From Centroberyx gerrardi (lineage: Eukaryota > Chordata > Actinopteri > Beryciformes > Berycidae), in NCBI RefSeq assembly GCF_048128805.1, contig NC_135998.1, positions 10,242,656 through 10,306,655 on the forward strand: a stretch of 64,000 bases of DNA, given 5' to 3'. Position numbers and translations under genes: made by a program. Under the pieces are notes generated by a model that saw nothing but the letters and a program-made list of their open reading frames with translations, searched no databases and had not been told where the DNA came from. This document shows, piece by piece, positions 13,125 to 24,391 of this stretch; within the stretch, counting starts at the first letter, position 1; the number at the start of each line of letters is the position of its first letter.

Positions 13125-13130
13125 TTTATT
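13125..13130 (-). promoter_or_regulatory. Probable gfi1b polyadenylation signal
   Basis: TTTATT on the plus strand is AATAAA in the gfi1b sense, about 500 bp past the stop codon. This is a reasonable 3' UTR length. Other AATAAA matches exist, so this is the nearest plausible one rather than a proven site. Confidence 0.4.
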
Positions 13131-13631
13131 TAATAAGCATTTATCAACTCACACATACTCCAGCCAAGTTATTTTACATTGCTCAACCATATCATATTTT
13201 AAATAAATTATATGAAACAAAAGACGCATTTTCTTGCGTGTAATATCAAACCCCCCTGTTGTTATATAAAACACAGTTTGAATCCGCATGATGGCAACAC
13301 ATCTCCCACTCATCCACATGTTAACACATCTCATAAGATGAAACATTAATTTAATATACTGGTTGAAGTAACTACATTTGAATCAACTATCAAGAGCAAA
13401 CGTTAATTGCTTCTTTATACATATTAGCTTTTCGCTGGAGTTAAATTGCCTTCTCTCAAAATTTGATGTCACAGTTTGCTGTACCTTTGTACTTTATCTA
13501 ATGGCCATCCAAAAGACATCATACAGCTATATCAATACCAGCTAATCGCTTTAGCAAAGTGCCGCTCTCCTCATCATCATCACCGCACCATCCTCTTTTG
13601 AGATTGTTTTCTTGTAGGTGTCCTTTCTTCC

Positions 13632-15443
13632 TCACTTCAAGCCATGCTGGCTCTCGTGGTGCCGGCGGAGATCCACCTTGCGTTGGAAGCCCTTGGCACA
13701 AATCTCACAGCCAAAGGGTTTGAAACCTGTATGTTTCCTGCTGTGGGTAATGAGGTTGGAGCTTTGGCTGAAGGCTTTACCACACACTTGGCACTTGTGG
13801 GGCTTTTCACCTACGAAATAAAACACACAGAAAAAAAAAACACTCCAATGAAGAATCCACGTGTTCAGTGTATGGTTACATCAAATCTAGGATCAGTTTC
13901 AAATGATTTCTCTGCTTCTGTAAAATCTTCCAACGCATCACCTGTACCAGAAATGGTGCAGAGCGCCTGTACCATAAAGATAAAGTTAGTATTAATGTCC
14001 AGGGGCAAAGAATCAAGCCATTGTTCAGATTTGTCAAACATTCATTGCAACAAATGCCGACTACATAGAGTTCCTTTCACAGAGGACTCCGCAAAGCAGG
14101 AAAACCAGATATGCAAATCCAGGACATTTGTTTAAGTTTCTTTTTCTGATTTATCAGCAGTTATATTACTCTTGGAAGCAATTCCTATTCGGTGCACCTG
14201 GAAAGCCGATGAGTACAGCGAGAGAAGCTGAACAGAAGTAAACAGTTTTAGGTGTCTTGTATTCTTTATGTTAGTTGGTTACTGATAGAGCTGTGGCTGC
14301 CGCTGCACACTTATAATATGGATGGTCCACTCTGAAATCATAATACACCGGATTTGTATAAGGACACTGTATGTACTGTGACTTACCAGTGTGAATGTAT
14401 GTGTGTTTCTTCATGTCAGATTTCTGGTGGAACCTCTTGCCGCAGTACTGGCAGGGGTACGGCCTCGTGTCCGAGTGGATGAGCAGGTGGGTGGAGAGAG
14501 TGGAAGAGCGCTTGAACGTTTTCCCACACATCTTGCACTCAAAACTTTTTTCCTGGTCAAAGACAAGTGCACCACCGGCATTACTCACACATTCAGCTTA
14601 ACATGAAGGTGTCAGAGAAGCCAGTTGTATTCGTTGTTATTGGCTGACGTACCTGGGAGTGGACGTTCATGTGTTGTTCCAGACTGACGGCGTGGCCAAA
14701 GGTTTTCCGACAGATGCTGCAGCCGAAGGGTCTTGTTCCGCTGTGGGACCTCCTGACGTGCACCTCCAGACCGTGAGGCGTGGAGAACACCTGCAACAAA
14801 GTCAGAGCCGAGTCAGTCAATGGAGTCCACTAAAATATTGTTTTTTTGGGGCTTTTTTGCCTTTAATATGACAGTTTACAGAAGAGATAGACAAGATTAG
14901 GAGAGAGATAGAGAGGAGGATGACATGTGACAAAGGTCCTGGGACGGATTCAAACCCAGGACGTCGCGGTTACGTGGCACAAGCCCTAGACCACTGAGCC
15001 ACCAGGACGTCCCCAAAAAAAACAGCTGACGAATCACATAACCTGTCATCGCTGTCCCGTGACAACCTTGTATCTCCAAAATGCCAACTTCAGTCGGGAA
15101 CTAAGAAAACCAGCCTTGTTTTCAGCTTGACCACCATGTAGTTTGGAGTTTATCCAATGGTGTTTTGAAAGGGTTTCATAAAACCAAGGGGTTGAAGAAT
15201 TCCCTCGAACTATAGAGGAGCATGTAACCCTTCAACAGTAAAAAATGAAATTAACAAGACAGCAGCACTGAACTATGTGTTAGATGCTTTTACTGAAAGC
15301 ACTTTAAAGTAACATGAATGCCTATTTATCATCGGTGGCATGAGTGGGAACTGGGAAAGTCCTATCAGAATCAGAATCCAATTAATCGCTGGATAATTTT
15401 ATATATTACTAGGAATTTGGCTTGATGAGTTGGATATATATGA

Positions 15444-15482
<39 letters not shown>

Positions 15483-16776
15483 ATAAACAGGCGTGCGCAG
15501 ATAAATGTACAGATGGTAGGAGAAGAGACACACAACACACAAATACACACAACACACAAGGCCACAAAACCCAGGCTGAATTCACACAGATATTCTACCA
15601 TGAGGTGGGAAGTGTGGAGAAAGAACGGTGTACAGGTGTGCAGAGAAAAGCGTGTAGCCATACCTTGTCACAGGTGATGCAGTGGTAGGTGTTGGAGGTG
15701 GGGGAATAGTGCGTGCTGCAGTCCAGGGGCTGCTGGGGCTGCGGGCCGTGGCTGATGTGAGCGCCGTACAGGCTGCTGGCGTGCTGCAGGACAGTCGGGC
15801 TGAAACTCATCTGACGGAGCTCGTAGGAGGAAGGCACCGGATCCCATGCGTACGTGGGCTTGTAGTAAGGAGGGAACTCTGCCATGTGAGGTTCTGTCGG
15901 CACACACACACACACATAAGATTCGCATTTTTAGATGTTGTACCTGTGGAAAAAGATGAAGACGGGAGGTAGGTTACATACAGTGAAGCATACTGTATGT
16001 ATCGGCTGCTCACCAGATAGGTAGTATGGCTGTGTCGGAGCCACAGGGGGGCGGGTGGGCTCCAGGTGAACAGGTAAGGGGCATTTGAGGTCCTCCTCCT
16101 CCTTGTCAAAGGAGAAGCGGTCTGGGTGGGACGGCTGGCCCACTGACTGAGGGCTTTCTGGAGCGTCGACGCTCTGACTCTCTGATGGGACTTCTGCAAA
16201 GTCACAACAACAAACACAAGTTTGATTGAGTCAAATAAATGGCTTCTCTCTGTATTGTTAGAATGCAAAGAAATGTATTTTTTCTGTTTTAAATGACCTG
16301 CCAGTTCCCCTTGGAAGACATTTTGTTTTCTAAATAAGAATTGCCTCAGCAGAAATAAACCTTGGAATACTGGACTGAGACAGCTGTATTTGTTTTTGAG
16401 TTAATTGCTTTTGAATTAATGGCATATGCAATTTACCCTAAAACCTAAATATAAATATTATATTTATATTTCTACATCTATCTACATACATACATTTCTA
16501 CATCAATCTACATACATATTTAAAATATGTATGTAGATTATTAAACATTACAGGCTGTTATTATTATATAATGCACTAAAAGTGATGTATTTGGATACCA
16601 ACTAATTTATTTGGTCTAACCATGGATGACTTTTACTTAAATTTTGAGGTTATATAGTCTTTTTTTTTTTTTTTTGTCTTACCTGTATGTGTCGGGGCCT
16701 TTGGTTCGTCATCATATGATCGATGCACATTGTAAGATGTGCACCGTTTGTTTTTCACCAAAAAAGACCGTGGCAT
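13632..16776 (-). CDS. gfi1b: Growth factor independent 1B transcriptional repressor, complete
   Basis: Nuclear zinc-finger repressor of erythroid, megakaryocyte and early haematopoietic development; its SNAG motif recruits LSD1/CoREST. Six coding exons: 16776-16683, 16193-16014, 15893-15664, 14790-14653, 14552-14387 and 13810-13632, all with GT-AG borders and joined phases. The total is 987 nt, 328 aa (human GFI1B is 330). Residues 1-11, [11 protein letters not shown], are the SNAG motif. The middle (about 32-160) is a low-complexity linker. Six C2H2 fingers follow at about 163-184, 192-212, 220-240, 248-268, 276-296 and 304-325, with intact Cys/His pairs and TGEKPHK-type or GFKPF linkers. 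The protein ends SQHGLK. A 5' UTR intron (17250-16784) is predicted: donor CG|GTGAGT and a strong pyrimidine tract before CTGATAG. The choice of GFI1B over the paralog GFI1 rests on the gtf3c5 neighbour and the short linker. Confidence 0.96.
14880..15012 (-). mobile_element. tRNA-derived SINE
   Basis: Read on the minus strand it shows a tRNA-like head: A-box-like 'tggctcagtggtctagggc', then B-box 'gggtttgaatcc', then 'cctttgtcacatgtcatcc' and a CT-rich tail. The same family occurs at 20283-20400 and 52385-52533. Lies in gfi1b intron 3. Not a functional tRNA gene: it lacks a proper acceptor stem. Confidence 0.75.
15441..15480. repeat. (GA)n microsatellite
   Basis: About 40 bp of nearly pure GA in gfi1b intron 3. 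Confidence 0.95.
16505..16539. repeat. 17-bp perfect palindrome with 1-nt spacer
   Basis: Left arm 16505-16521 and right arm 16523-16539 are exact reverse complements around a single A. It lies in an AT-rich 'ctacatacata' run of gfi1b intron 1 and probably arose within that simple sequence. Confidence 0.85.
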
Positions 16777-17390
16777 GTTAAGGCTATCAGAAAAAAAGAA
16801 AATTTTAGTTAGGCAGGTAACTATGGTAACGCTCAAAAGTTATTACGAATTCTGTCAACAAGTCGCTGGTTTAGTTAGTTTTAGTAAGAAGACAAGAAGA
16901 CAGGACTTAGGCTACTACTGGGGAAAAAAAACTCATACTCAAAGATCATAACTCTTTTACTAACTAATCTACTTGAAGCATTTATATCCCTTCAGTCTTT
17001 ACTCGCAGGTAAATTAGGCTACTCTGTTATTATTTAATTTATAGCACGCTCCTATCCACAGAAACTCATAGGTCGAACTGTTTATGCCTCGCTCAAAAAG
17101 TAAAATTAACACGGTTTAAATATTTTAACAGTTTAAATAGCCTGCTATAATTTCTCCAACACTCTTTAAACTTGACACAAAATTCACCCTAGCTGAGTTA
17201 GGACTTTATCATAGGAAACGACAGCCAACATCACCATATAAGCTACTCACCGTTAATTTGACAAATTGCAGTCCTTATTAAACGGGTAATAATTTCCCAA
17301 GTCTGCTGTTAGGAGGAAAATGTGTCCTAAAATCCTTTCCCAAAAGTCAGAAAACCAAACCACTGTAAACCATCACACTTGTTGCTCTTT
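16777..17390 (-). other. gfi1b: gfi1b 5' UTR exon and first intron (predicted)
   Basis: Read on the minus strand, a non-coding exon would end at 17251 before GTGAGT. The acceptor CTGATAG at 16790-16784 then leaves a 7-nt leader before the ATG. A non-coding first exon is usual for GFI1-family genes. The TSS is not visible; it is estimated between 17260 and 17400. Confidence 0.5.
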
Positions 17391-17414
17391 CTTTTTCTCC
17401 CCTCCCAGATTTTC

Positions 17415-17465
17415 AATCAGATAATTTCTCGTTGGAATCTGACTGTGGTTGCAACCAATGAGAAG
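17415..17465 (-). promoter_or_regulatory. gfi1b proximal promoter: CCAAT, RUNX and GATA motifs
   Basis: Three motifs lie within 41 bp: AGATAA (17419-17424; TTATCT in the gene sense), TGTGGTTG (17444-17451, RUNX-type) and CCAAT (17455-17459). In mammals GATA-1 and NF-Y are reported to cooperate on the Gfi1b promoter. The layout just upstream of the predicted first exon therefore fits the family, but binding is not shown. Confidence 0.55.
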
Positions 17466-17479
17466 GCCAACTAGCAGGT

Positions 17480-18530
17480 GGAAATTTGCGTAGAAAAACA
17501 CAGGGCCTTTGCTGGCCCTGGAACAGTTACAAAGAGTCTAATCCTCTGAAAAAAAAAGTGTAATGTTAAAGGATACATTTGAGTTAATTAACACTTTAAA
17601 GTAGAATAACGCATAATTAGCCTATGTGTCTGACAATGTTAGGCAAAGGAAAGGACAATTTATTTTTACTCTTGGCAATAGCTGCGCTTTCAATAAGCCG
17701 TGGAAAATATGATTTAAAACTAATAAAAAATAAAACCAATGAGAATTTAAAGGAGCATCAACCCAAATCCAAAAAGTTACAAGTTACACTGTTTGATTTA
17801 CAGGATTTACAGTTGTCCAAGTAAGGCTGTGTGAAAGATTGTGTTGTGTGCAAGATTTAAATAACCAAAAGAAAATAAAAACTGCAGCACCTCCATAGAC
17901 ACACACACCGAACCAGTCTGGGAGATTAACCATGTTGACTCACTGTGTTTAAAGCAGGTCGTTAATATTCATTAGATCACTACAGATTTCTTGACAGGAT
18001 GGTTTACTGTAGCCCTGCTAGTTCCTACTGGAGATGAAACATACAGGTCCGCTGCAGAGTGGCGCTATGTGATATGACTAAATTAATAACTTTAAAGTTT
18101 AGCGTAAAACAATCCTTTATATGCAAGATGAAGTTTCTCAACCTGTCAAATCCTGTCAAAGGAAATCCAGGCGAAGTACTGCAGTCGGGTCACATGAGAG
18201 AAGAGATACATGTGCGACATCTTGTGGCCGCTTGTAGAAACTGCAGGGGCGACGTGTCTCCTGACCAGAGGAGGGCAGACTACCTGAGAGGATGAACTCT
18301 GTCAAACCTAATGAGAGTTGAATTAATAACGGAAACATTTGCTGGATATGATATGCTCCATTGACAGTGAATGAGAGACTGACTTTGTGGACACTGATAG
18401 TGACCTGCACGAGTTTTCTGTGCCACAGCAATGAGCAGATTAGGTTCTTGATTTCAAGGTCCACTTTCCAAATGAATGAATGAATGAATGAATCAATCAA
18501 TCAATGAACGAATGAATAAGTAGATAGATA
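17480..18530. other. Intergenic, no gene seen
   Basis: AT-rich spacer upstream of gfi1b. It includes an A-rich part (17540-17880) and short (tgaa)/(tcaa) runs at 18473-18510. No recognisable coding segment. Confidence 0.45.
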
Positions 18531-18534
18531 GATA

Positions 18535-19052
18535 GAATAGGTGGAAGGTGGATTCTCTGCTTACCTCCCTACTCCAAAATAACTATAGACTGGACTAGAC
18601 TAGACTAGACTAGACTAGACTAGAATAGAATAGAATAGAATAGAATAGAATAGAAGGTGGATTCTCTGTTTACCTCCCTACTCCAAAATAACTATAGACT
18701 GGACTGGACTAGACTAGACTAGACTAGACTAGAATAGAATAGAATAGAATAGAATAGAATAGAATAGAATAGAATGTGGATTCTCTGCTTACCTCCCTAC
18801 TCCAAAATAACTATAGACTAGACTAGAATTGAATAGAACAGGTGGAAGGTGGACTGTCTGCTTACCTCCCTACTCCAAAATAACTATAGACTAGGCTAGA
18901 ATAGATGAGAATAGAACAGGTGGAAGGTGGATTCTCTGCTTACCTCCCTACTCCATAACTATAGACTGTACTAGACTGTACTAGACTAGAATAGAATAGA
19001 ATAGAATAGAATAGAATAGAATAGAATAGAATAGAATAGAATAGAATAGAAT
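18535..19052. repeat. Higher-order satellite: unique core alternating with TAGAC/TAGAA pentamers
   Basis: A core reading 'ggtggattctctgcttacct...ccaaaataactata' appears five times, starting near 18541, 18655, 18777, 18843 and 18921. The cores are separated by variable (ctaga)n and (atagaata) arrays; the last array runs to 19051. Unit length ranges from about 65 to 120 bp because the pentamer counts differ. Confidence 0.9.
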
Positions 19053-20280
19053 ATTGCTCCCAGGGCATACACACAGAAACTAAAAGCAATGAAATTATCA
19101 AGTGTGTCAATGAAAGTCTCAAGTTACCATAAAGTTGTTATGTGAGTAGCCGTTTGTAAGTCTGCAATTCTGGAGGAGATGTATCTAGATGTTATGGATG
19201 CAACTATAAGGGGAAGTGATGTGAAAGACTTTAAGGGTTATGGGGGAGAGACAAGGTAGATTATCTTGTATTATCTTGTTGGAGTTCCATGGAAAAGCTG
19301 CCTGAAATAGACACTTTGATTCATGAGCTACAATGTGAGAGCGTACAATCCACCTCCTCTGAGATGGTAGACATGTCAGATGTGTGGACATGTTTCTGCT
19401 GTTTGTCATGGGAAGCAGACGTGTGGAAGGTGAGGAGGAGAACTTAGAGAACTACGTTTTCAAATAATGTCAAATAATGCAAATATTGTAATATGTAGCC
19501 TAATGATAGGTAACAACATAAAAAAAATGTTCACGTGTGTGAATTAGGCTACTGAACTTATTACTGTATCTTTTTTTGCATTTCCATTCATGTAGACTCA
19601 TGTGGACTAACTGCTAACTCATTCGGACCCCCCCCCCCCCCAAAAAAAAAAAACCTGACAAAATTGTGAGAGATGCCAAACTGCATTGAGAAACAACTTA
19701 CTTGAAACAAAGAAACAAATTACGGCCTGGAAACACAATTTTAAACCCAGACCTACATCTATTTCACTCAGTTGAGCATCGACTCTCACTGATAGAACAG
19801 TGCAAGTCATGGATCAAAGTGGAAATTCCAGTTAATGAATACAAACACCATTTTGTATCCATGTATTTTGTGACGTAATCACAAAATACATGGAGTGCTT
19901 TCTTAGAAACATAATTTTTTTCTTAGCTTTGGGAAAATGGGAAATGGAAATGAAAACTTACTAAATCAAGAAACTACTTTGGTGGGGATCAATTTGATAA
20001 TACAATGTTCAATTTCATGTTGCATTTCAGTTTATACCTGTAATTTTTAGACTGGATTATTTATTATTCTCAGTGAGAGGTCAGAAATGCAATTATATTG
20101 CATTTTCTCCCTTGAAAGTGTATGTACATGCCATACAAAACTCACCAGAAATGACTTTTTAAAGGGAGATTTTCAAAAATGTCTCAAAAATTGGAGCATC
20201 ATGGCCCAGGACTCCCGTAGCATTTCGGGGGAAATGTCATTTTAAATATTAGTTTCATGGTATTTCTGCTTTATTAGACC
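19053..20280. other. Intergenic, no gene seen
   Basis: Contains a C-run/A-run junction at 19627-19652 and a short palindromic 'attttgtgacgtaatcacaaaat' stretch near 19865-19889. No coding segment recognised. Confidence 0.4.
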
Positions 20281-20282
20281 GT

Positions 20283-20400
20283 TCACAGTGTAGAGAGACA
20301 GAAAAGATGGGAGAGAGGGACAAGCACCAAAGATTTCAAACCCGAGACGCTGCAGCTACATGGTAGGCGCCTGAGCCAACTGAGCCACCAAGACAGACCA
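20283..20400 (-). mobile_element. tRNA-derived SINE, diverged copy
   Basis: On the minus strand: 'tggctcagttggctcaggcg' (A-box region), then 'gggtttgaaatc' (B-box), then a CTCTC tail. Same layout as 14880-15012 with more substitutions. Confidence 0.6.
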
Positions 20401-20849
20401 GGAGTTCCCCTTTTTTGAAAATTTAGCCCCAGCCCCTGTCAGAGTCACTGCCACCAGGGAAGAGTCATCTTCAGGAGCCAGACAGCGGCTCAGCTAGTGT
20501 GGCAGCCATAAGCCTCCAGCCTCCTCTCCACTGAGTCTGTCACATAAAGGTTGGACTTAAGAGACCTTGAAGACCGGCTGCCTGCCTCGCTCTGCACCGG
20601 CCTGTCCGCACCTCTTCAACGGCCTCATTAGGGCCGCGGACCTCACTGCCCCGCAGGCCTGACATGCAGGGAGCAGGATGTTAGGCATCTGCAAACACAT
20701 AAATACAACAGTACTGTTACTGAAGGAAATGACCAAACCACACACACACACACACACACATACAACAAAGTTTGGTAATTTCTTACAATGTTGACAACTT
20801 TATGTATAAATGATTGTACGTAATTTTTGCACTTTAATATTCAGATTCT

Positions 20850-21030
20850 TATTCAGAAAAAGCTTTATTGGCATGAATCAGGTAGTATTGAGTGTTGCCA
20901 AAGCATATTACAATAGTAGTACAGGATCAAATAAGCTACAGTACAGATGAATATGGTACAATAAAGGATATAGGCAAATTCAGTAATTACAGGATTATAT
21001 GCAATGCTATGGACAGTACATACATTCATA
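20850..21030 (-). mobile_element. Probable LINE 3' UTR remnant
   Basis: 'gctttattggcatgaat...tgccaaagca' is a common end of fish LINEs read on the minus strand (...gccaataaagc). No ORF remains. Family uncertain. Confidence 0.4.
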
Positions 21031-21507
21031 TGCAATGCATCGTAGACAATTAAGTCACTGTATTATCATCCCTGAGACTGTAACACAATGAAACATATCT
21101 GGCAGCAACTAACACTGTTTTCTCCTCCTCCCCAAGAACCCACAGCGAGTTTGAATGAATGTAGGAGGGAATAGAAATTCAGAATTGCACTTTCAAATTT
21201 CGGGAAGTAGGCTATACTTATATTATGGCTATACTATTGTATATTTTTAGTATTTTGGACATTCATCTCAACACCAGGCGTGTATCTTCTCTGAGTGAAG
21301 CAGAAGCGCATTTGAATAGTCCTTTAGTTGAAATCTAATGTCTCTTTAGGGAATAACTTAAGGTTTGTTTTTGCAGCCTTTGCCACTAGATGGCTGCATG
21401 ACCCTTGACGATTTCTCAGCAAGGGTTTTATCAAGTCTTTTGTTTTTAGTTTTTTTTGTTGTTGAAAGAAATAGACGTACAATGCAAATACATAGACATA
21501 CAACATG

Positions 21508-22520
21508 GTTAGAATTACGGGGGGGATTGGGGGCGTCTGACCCCCCTAATTAAGACTTGGACCCCCCCAAAAGAGGTAAAAACAACAGGTCGGAGGGGTC
21601 GAAACATTTATATATCCTTCTTATCTGTAATCGTAAATATTACAATATATTTCCCATATTCATCATGCCTGGAAGAATCTTGTAATACGATTTCAGACAC
21701 CCCTAAAGTGGACTATACCATTTCTTAACCTTGACGTTAGCTGAACGTCTCGTCTGCCTGCCTCGCTCAAACAAGGCTTTAAAGTCTATGCTCGCGTGCA
21801 TCGCGCAAGCCAATGGAGACGGCCCAGGGCTGCCAACTCTCACGCATTGACCGTGAGACTCACGCAATTCAAACGTTACACGTTCTCACAGCGGCTCTTC
21901 TGGCAGCAGCACAGCGTCTCTCCTCTCGCGCCGTGCGCACGCAGGCAGGAGTGAGAGAGTTACTATGGTTACGGGGACGCTCTGTGTCTCTGTCGCTCTG
22001 AAACTTTCTCGCGATTCCCGATAATAGGTTTTTAGGTTAGTAGGCTATGCCTATGCAAAATCATGAATGTAAGTAGCCTACCTCAACGCTGAAATCTAGT
22101 AATATAACATAATTTAACATTTTTGGTTAACATTATACAGGGTGGCTGTTTCTTGACTTAATCCAAGAGGTTAGGTGGTGTAGAAATGCAGGAAATTTGT
22201 TTTAAATTACACTTTTTTTTTCTGGGGGAGGACCCCCAGACCCCCCCGCCAATTATGTAAGTGGGTCTGACTTGCTGGCTCTAGAATAATTTGTTGGTGA
22301 CCCCTGACAACAAACGTTGTTGTGTGGTACGTGCCCCATGAGCTGGTGTAATGGATTTGATTTATCATCATCTACAGACTGCAGACATTACGTTAAACAA
22401 GCAAGATACTGTAAGGATTGTAAGACTTCAGTTCACTGAAGCACGCACCTGCGCTGTACTGGGTTCCCTTTACGCCCTGGAGAAAAAGTTGACCCCCCCG
22501 ATTGTCATTGTATAATTCGC
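21508..22520. mobile_element. Candidate DNA element bounded by C/G-tract ends
   Basis: The left end is 'gaattacgggggggattggggg' and the right end reads inward 'gaattatacaatgacaatcggggg'. They share GAATTA and a poly-G block. Poly-C tracts also occur internally (21539-21569, 22230-22247). The flanks 'acatacaacat' (21496-21506) and 'acatacaatac' (22528-22538) resemble each other. No transposase seen. Weak, structure-based call. Confidence 0.3.
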
Positions 22521-22637
22521 ACTCTGACATACAATACAAATAAACAACATAAATTACAACAATTCACAAGAACAAGAGAATTCAATCTAAGAGCAGTGAA
22601 TCCCTTTTGTTCTCTTTGCTTTATGGTTGTTACATTT

Positions 22638-22841
22638 TTCAATTGTATTAAAATATGCTTTAAATTCAGTTTTAAAGATATTAAAATAAGGTTTGCTTGC
22701 TGACCATTTTGTTTTATGAATCAGGTATCTTCCCAATAAAATAAGGAGATTGATTATAAGAGATGTAAGTGTCTATGTTGTCCTCATGAAAATAAAATAT
22801 ATGTCCTTTTTTGTGAGATTGACATTCAGAGTTGGTTATGT
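22638..22841. repeat. Left copy of ~204-bp direct repeat flanking the viral-like ORF
   Basis: Near-identical to 25924-26127 in the same orientation, with roughly ten differences by eye. It starts 'ttcaattgtattaaaatatg' and ends 'gacattcagagttgg'. AT-rich with AATAAAA motifs; no ORF. Confidence 0.85.
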
Positions 22842-23254
22842 CTGGGTACTTAACCCGCTTGTATCCATTTATTAATAATAATACAATCAATTTGTGAGGG
22901 GCTACTTTTTCAATTGTCATCAAGGCTATCCGTCACCTTTAAACAAAATTAACCTGCTGAATAGAGCTGGTCGATGCTCAGTGGTCCACTTGTAGTTGTC
23001 ATTTGAAATTGGTTTTAACATCCATTGCTGTCTGCCAGATAGGCTACTAATGTGTGGATCCAAACTGCTGCTATCAGTTTCGTTTCAGCAGTGAGTGTGA
23101 GGGCAATGCGCCTCCTTAAACAAAACTTAAAGAAGAGGAATAGCAGTGATTGTGCTGTAAGGAGTGTTCAGCTTGTTTCCTGACTGCACTCGCGAGCAGG
23201 AAAACATCTCTAATCTGCCTGAAGAGACCTAATAGCTACATATACTTGCTTAGG

Positions 23255-24391
23255 ATGGCCCAATTATCGGACATGTTTAAGCTTGCGCGTGAGATCAGTC
23301 GCATGGGGTTAGGGTTAGGCAAACCCAACAATCAAACCTCATTCCTTGCGTTTCAGCAGCCCATAGATGTCTTCTGTGTCGATCAAGACCTCACAACTGA
23401 CGGCGCGACTTTCCTGATTCACTGTGCCGAGATAATAACGGAACAGGAGGACCGCGACACTGACACCGCCATCCACTGCCTGCGTGCCGTGTTGAGCTTT
23501 GGGTTTGCAAAGCCTGAAAGTCTTCACAAGGCCGCTGCCAAGGAGAGGTATGCAATAAATCTCCGTGTGCTCGGGCATGATGGGAACAACTTCACGACCA
23601 AAGGCAGGACCCCGCTCCCAGAAGCCGTCACTCAATGGCAGGCCAGTATTGATCGCAGCCGCTTTCACCGAGTCCAGGGTAAAACCGCAGCGTTCACAGC
23701 TACACCTGACCCCGCACAGCCTGCCCACAGTAGCGACAAAGTGCTGGATGCTCTGATGGCCGCAATTTACGCCGTTGCTTCCAAGGCGGTCTCCGCACCT
23801 TCTGCGGCGGCGCAGACAGCCGGCAAGCGACTGAAAAAGTGGAGGGATACCAGAGGCAGGATCTCTGACATCCCAGATGACCTGATGCCATCGTCCAAAT
23901 TCATTGATGCGCTAATTGCCTTGATAAACAAGGATCGCTACTCGCGGTTCCTGTTGGTTTTTGCCTACATCCGGTGTCCTGCCGATCCTGAAGATGGCTG
24001 GGGGAAGACCGTTACCACCCTGGGAAAGTATGTTGAGGGAGCTGGGATAGCCACCTTCACACAGATCAGGGACTACCTTGTAATACCGAAAGTTCCTGGC
24101 ATTGCCGCTCAGGTGTTTACCAGCGACCTACTGTCTTACCGTGATGCTGTTGAGGTTGCAGAGGGACTGGGACCTCTGGCACCCTTCGTCCACTTCCTGG
24201 ATCTTCCTGGGCGACGTCACTTCGAGACCGGCAGGTTCCCCCTGCTCAGCCAGTTCTTGATGGGCTTCTTGTCGGTAACTGACCGCGTTGCTGCGGCCCG
24301 GTCCATGCCAGACTCTTACAGAAACTCGTTCCTTTATCTCCAAGGGGTGCGCTGGGGTAGGTTTGCCGTCAGACAGGATAATAATAATTAA
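23255..24391 (+). CDS. Endogenous viral-like nucleoprotein ORF (mononegavirus, bornavirus-like), intact
   Basis: Intronless 378-codon ORF with no stop or frameshift, clearly more GC-rich than its surroundings. The start chosen is the first in-frame ATG, which has a strong vertebrate context (A at -3, G at +4). The predicted protein is soluble and mostly helical, with no signal peptide or membrane segment. There is an alanine-rich helix with a basic end at about 166-196. The C-terminal part includes YSRFLLVFAYIRCP (229-242), GIATFTQIRDYL (264-275) and a PFVHFLDLPG...FPLL pattern (about 310-332). That order, and a length close to 370-380 aa, resembles nucleoproteins of the bornavirus-like Mononegavirales. 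Such genes coat viral RNA, and old copies are known in vertebrate genomes. Codons 18-22 are built from GGGTTAGGGTTAGGC. Chuvirus- or nyamivirus-like nucleoprotein, or an unknown gag-like gene, are alternatives. Whether it is expressed is unknown. Confidence 0.55.
   Translation: MAQLSDMFKLAREISRMGLGLGKPNNQTSFLAFQQPIDVFCVDQDLTTDGATFLIHCAEIITEQEDRDTDTAIHCLRAVLSFGFAKPESLHKAAAKERYAINLRVLGHDGNNFTTKGRTPLPEAVTQWQASIDRSRFHRVQGKTAAFTATPDPAQPAHSSDKVLDALMAAIYAVASKAVSAPSAAAQTAGKRLKKWRDTRGRISDIPDDLMPSSKFIDALIALINKDRYSRFLLVFAYIRCPADPEDGWGKTVTTLGKYVEGAGIATFTQIRDYLVIPKVPGIAAQVFTSDLLSYRDAVEVAEGLGPLAPFVHFLDLPGRRHFETGRFPLLSQFLMGFLSVTDRVAAARSMPDSYRNSFLYLQGVRWGRFAVRQDNNN

Noticed and set aside
14933..15010. tRNA gene on the minus strand
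   Set aside because: A- and B-box-like motifs are present, but two further copies share the same downstream body and CT tail, and no acceptor stem pairs. It is a SINE.
22714..22923. 69-aa minus-strand ORF in the left direct repeat
   Set aside because: The matching frame is not kept in the right copy and no similarity is recognised; it is a chance ORF in AT-rich repeat.
23150..23254. N-terminal extension of the viral-like ORF upstream of 23255
   Set aside because: The first codon there is TTG, not ATG, and the 35 upstream residues include no Met. The first ATG, at 23255, has a strong start context and gives the family-like length.
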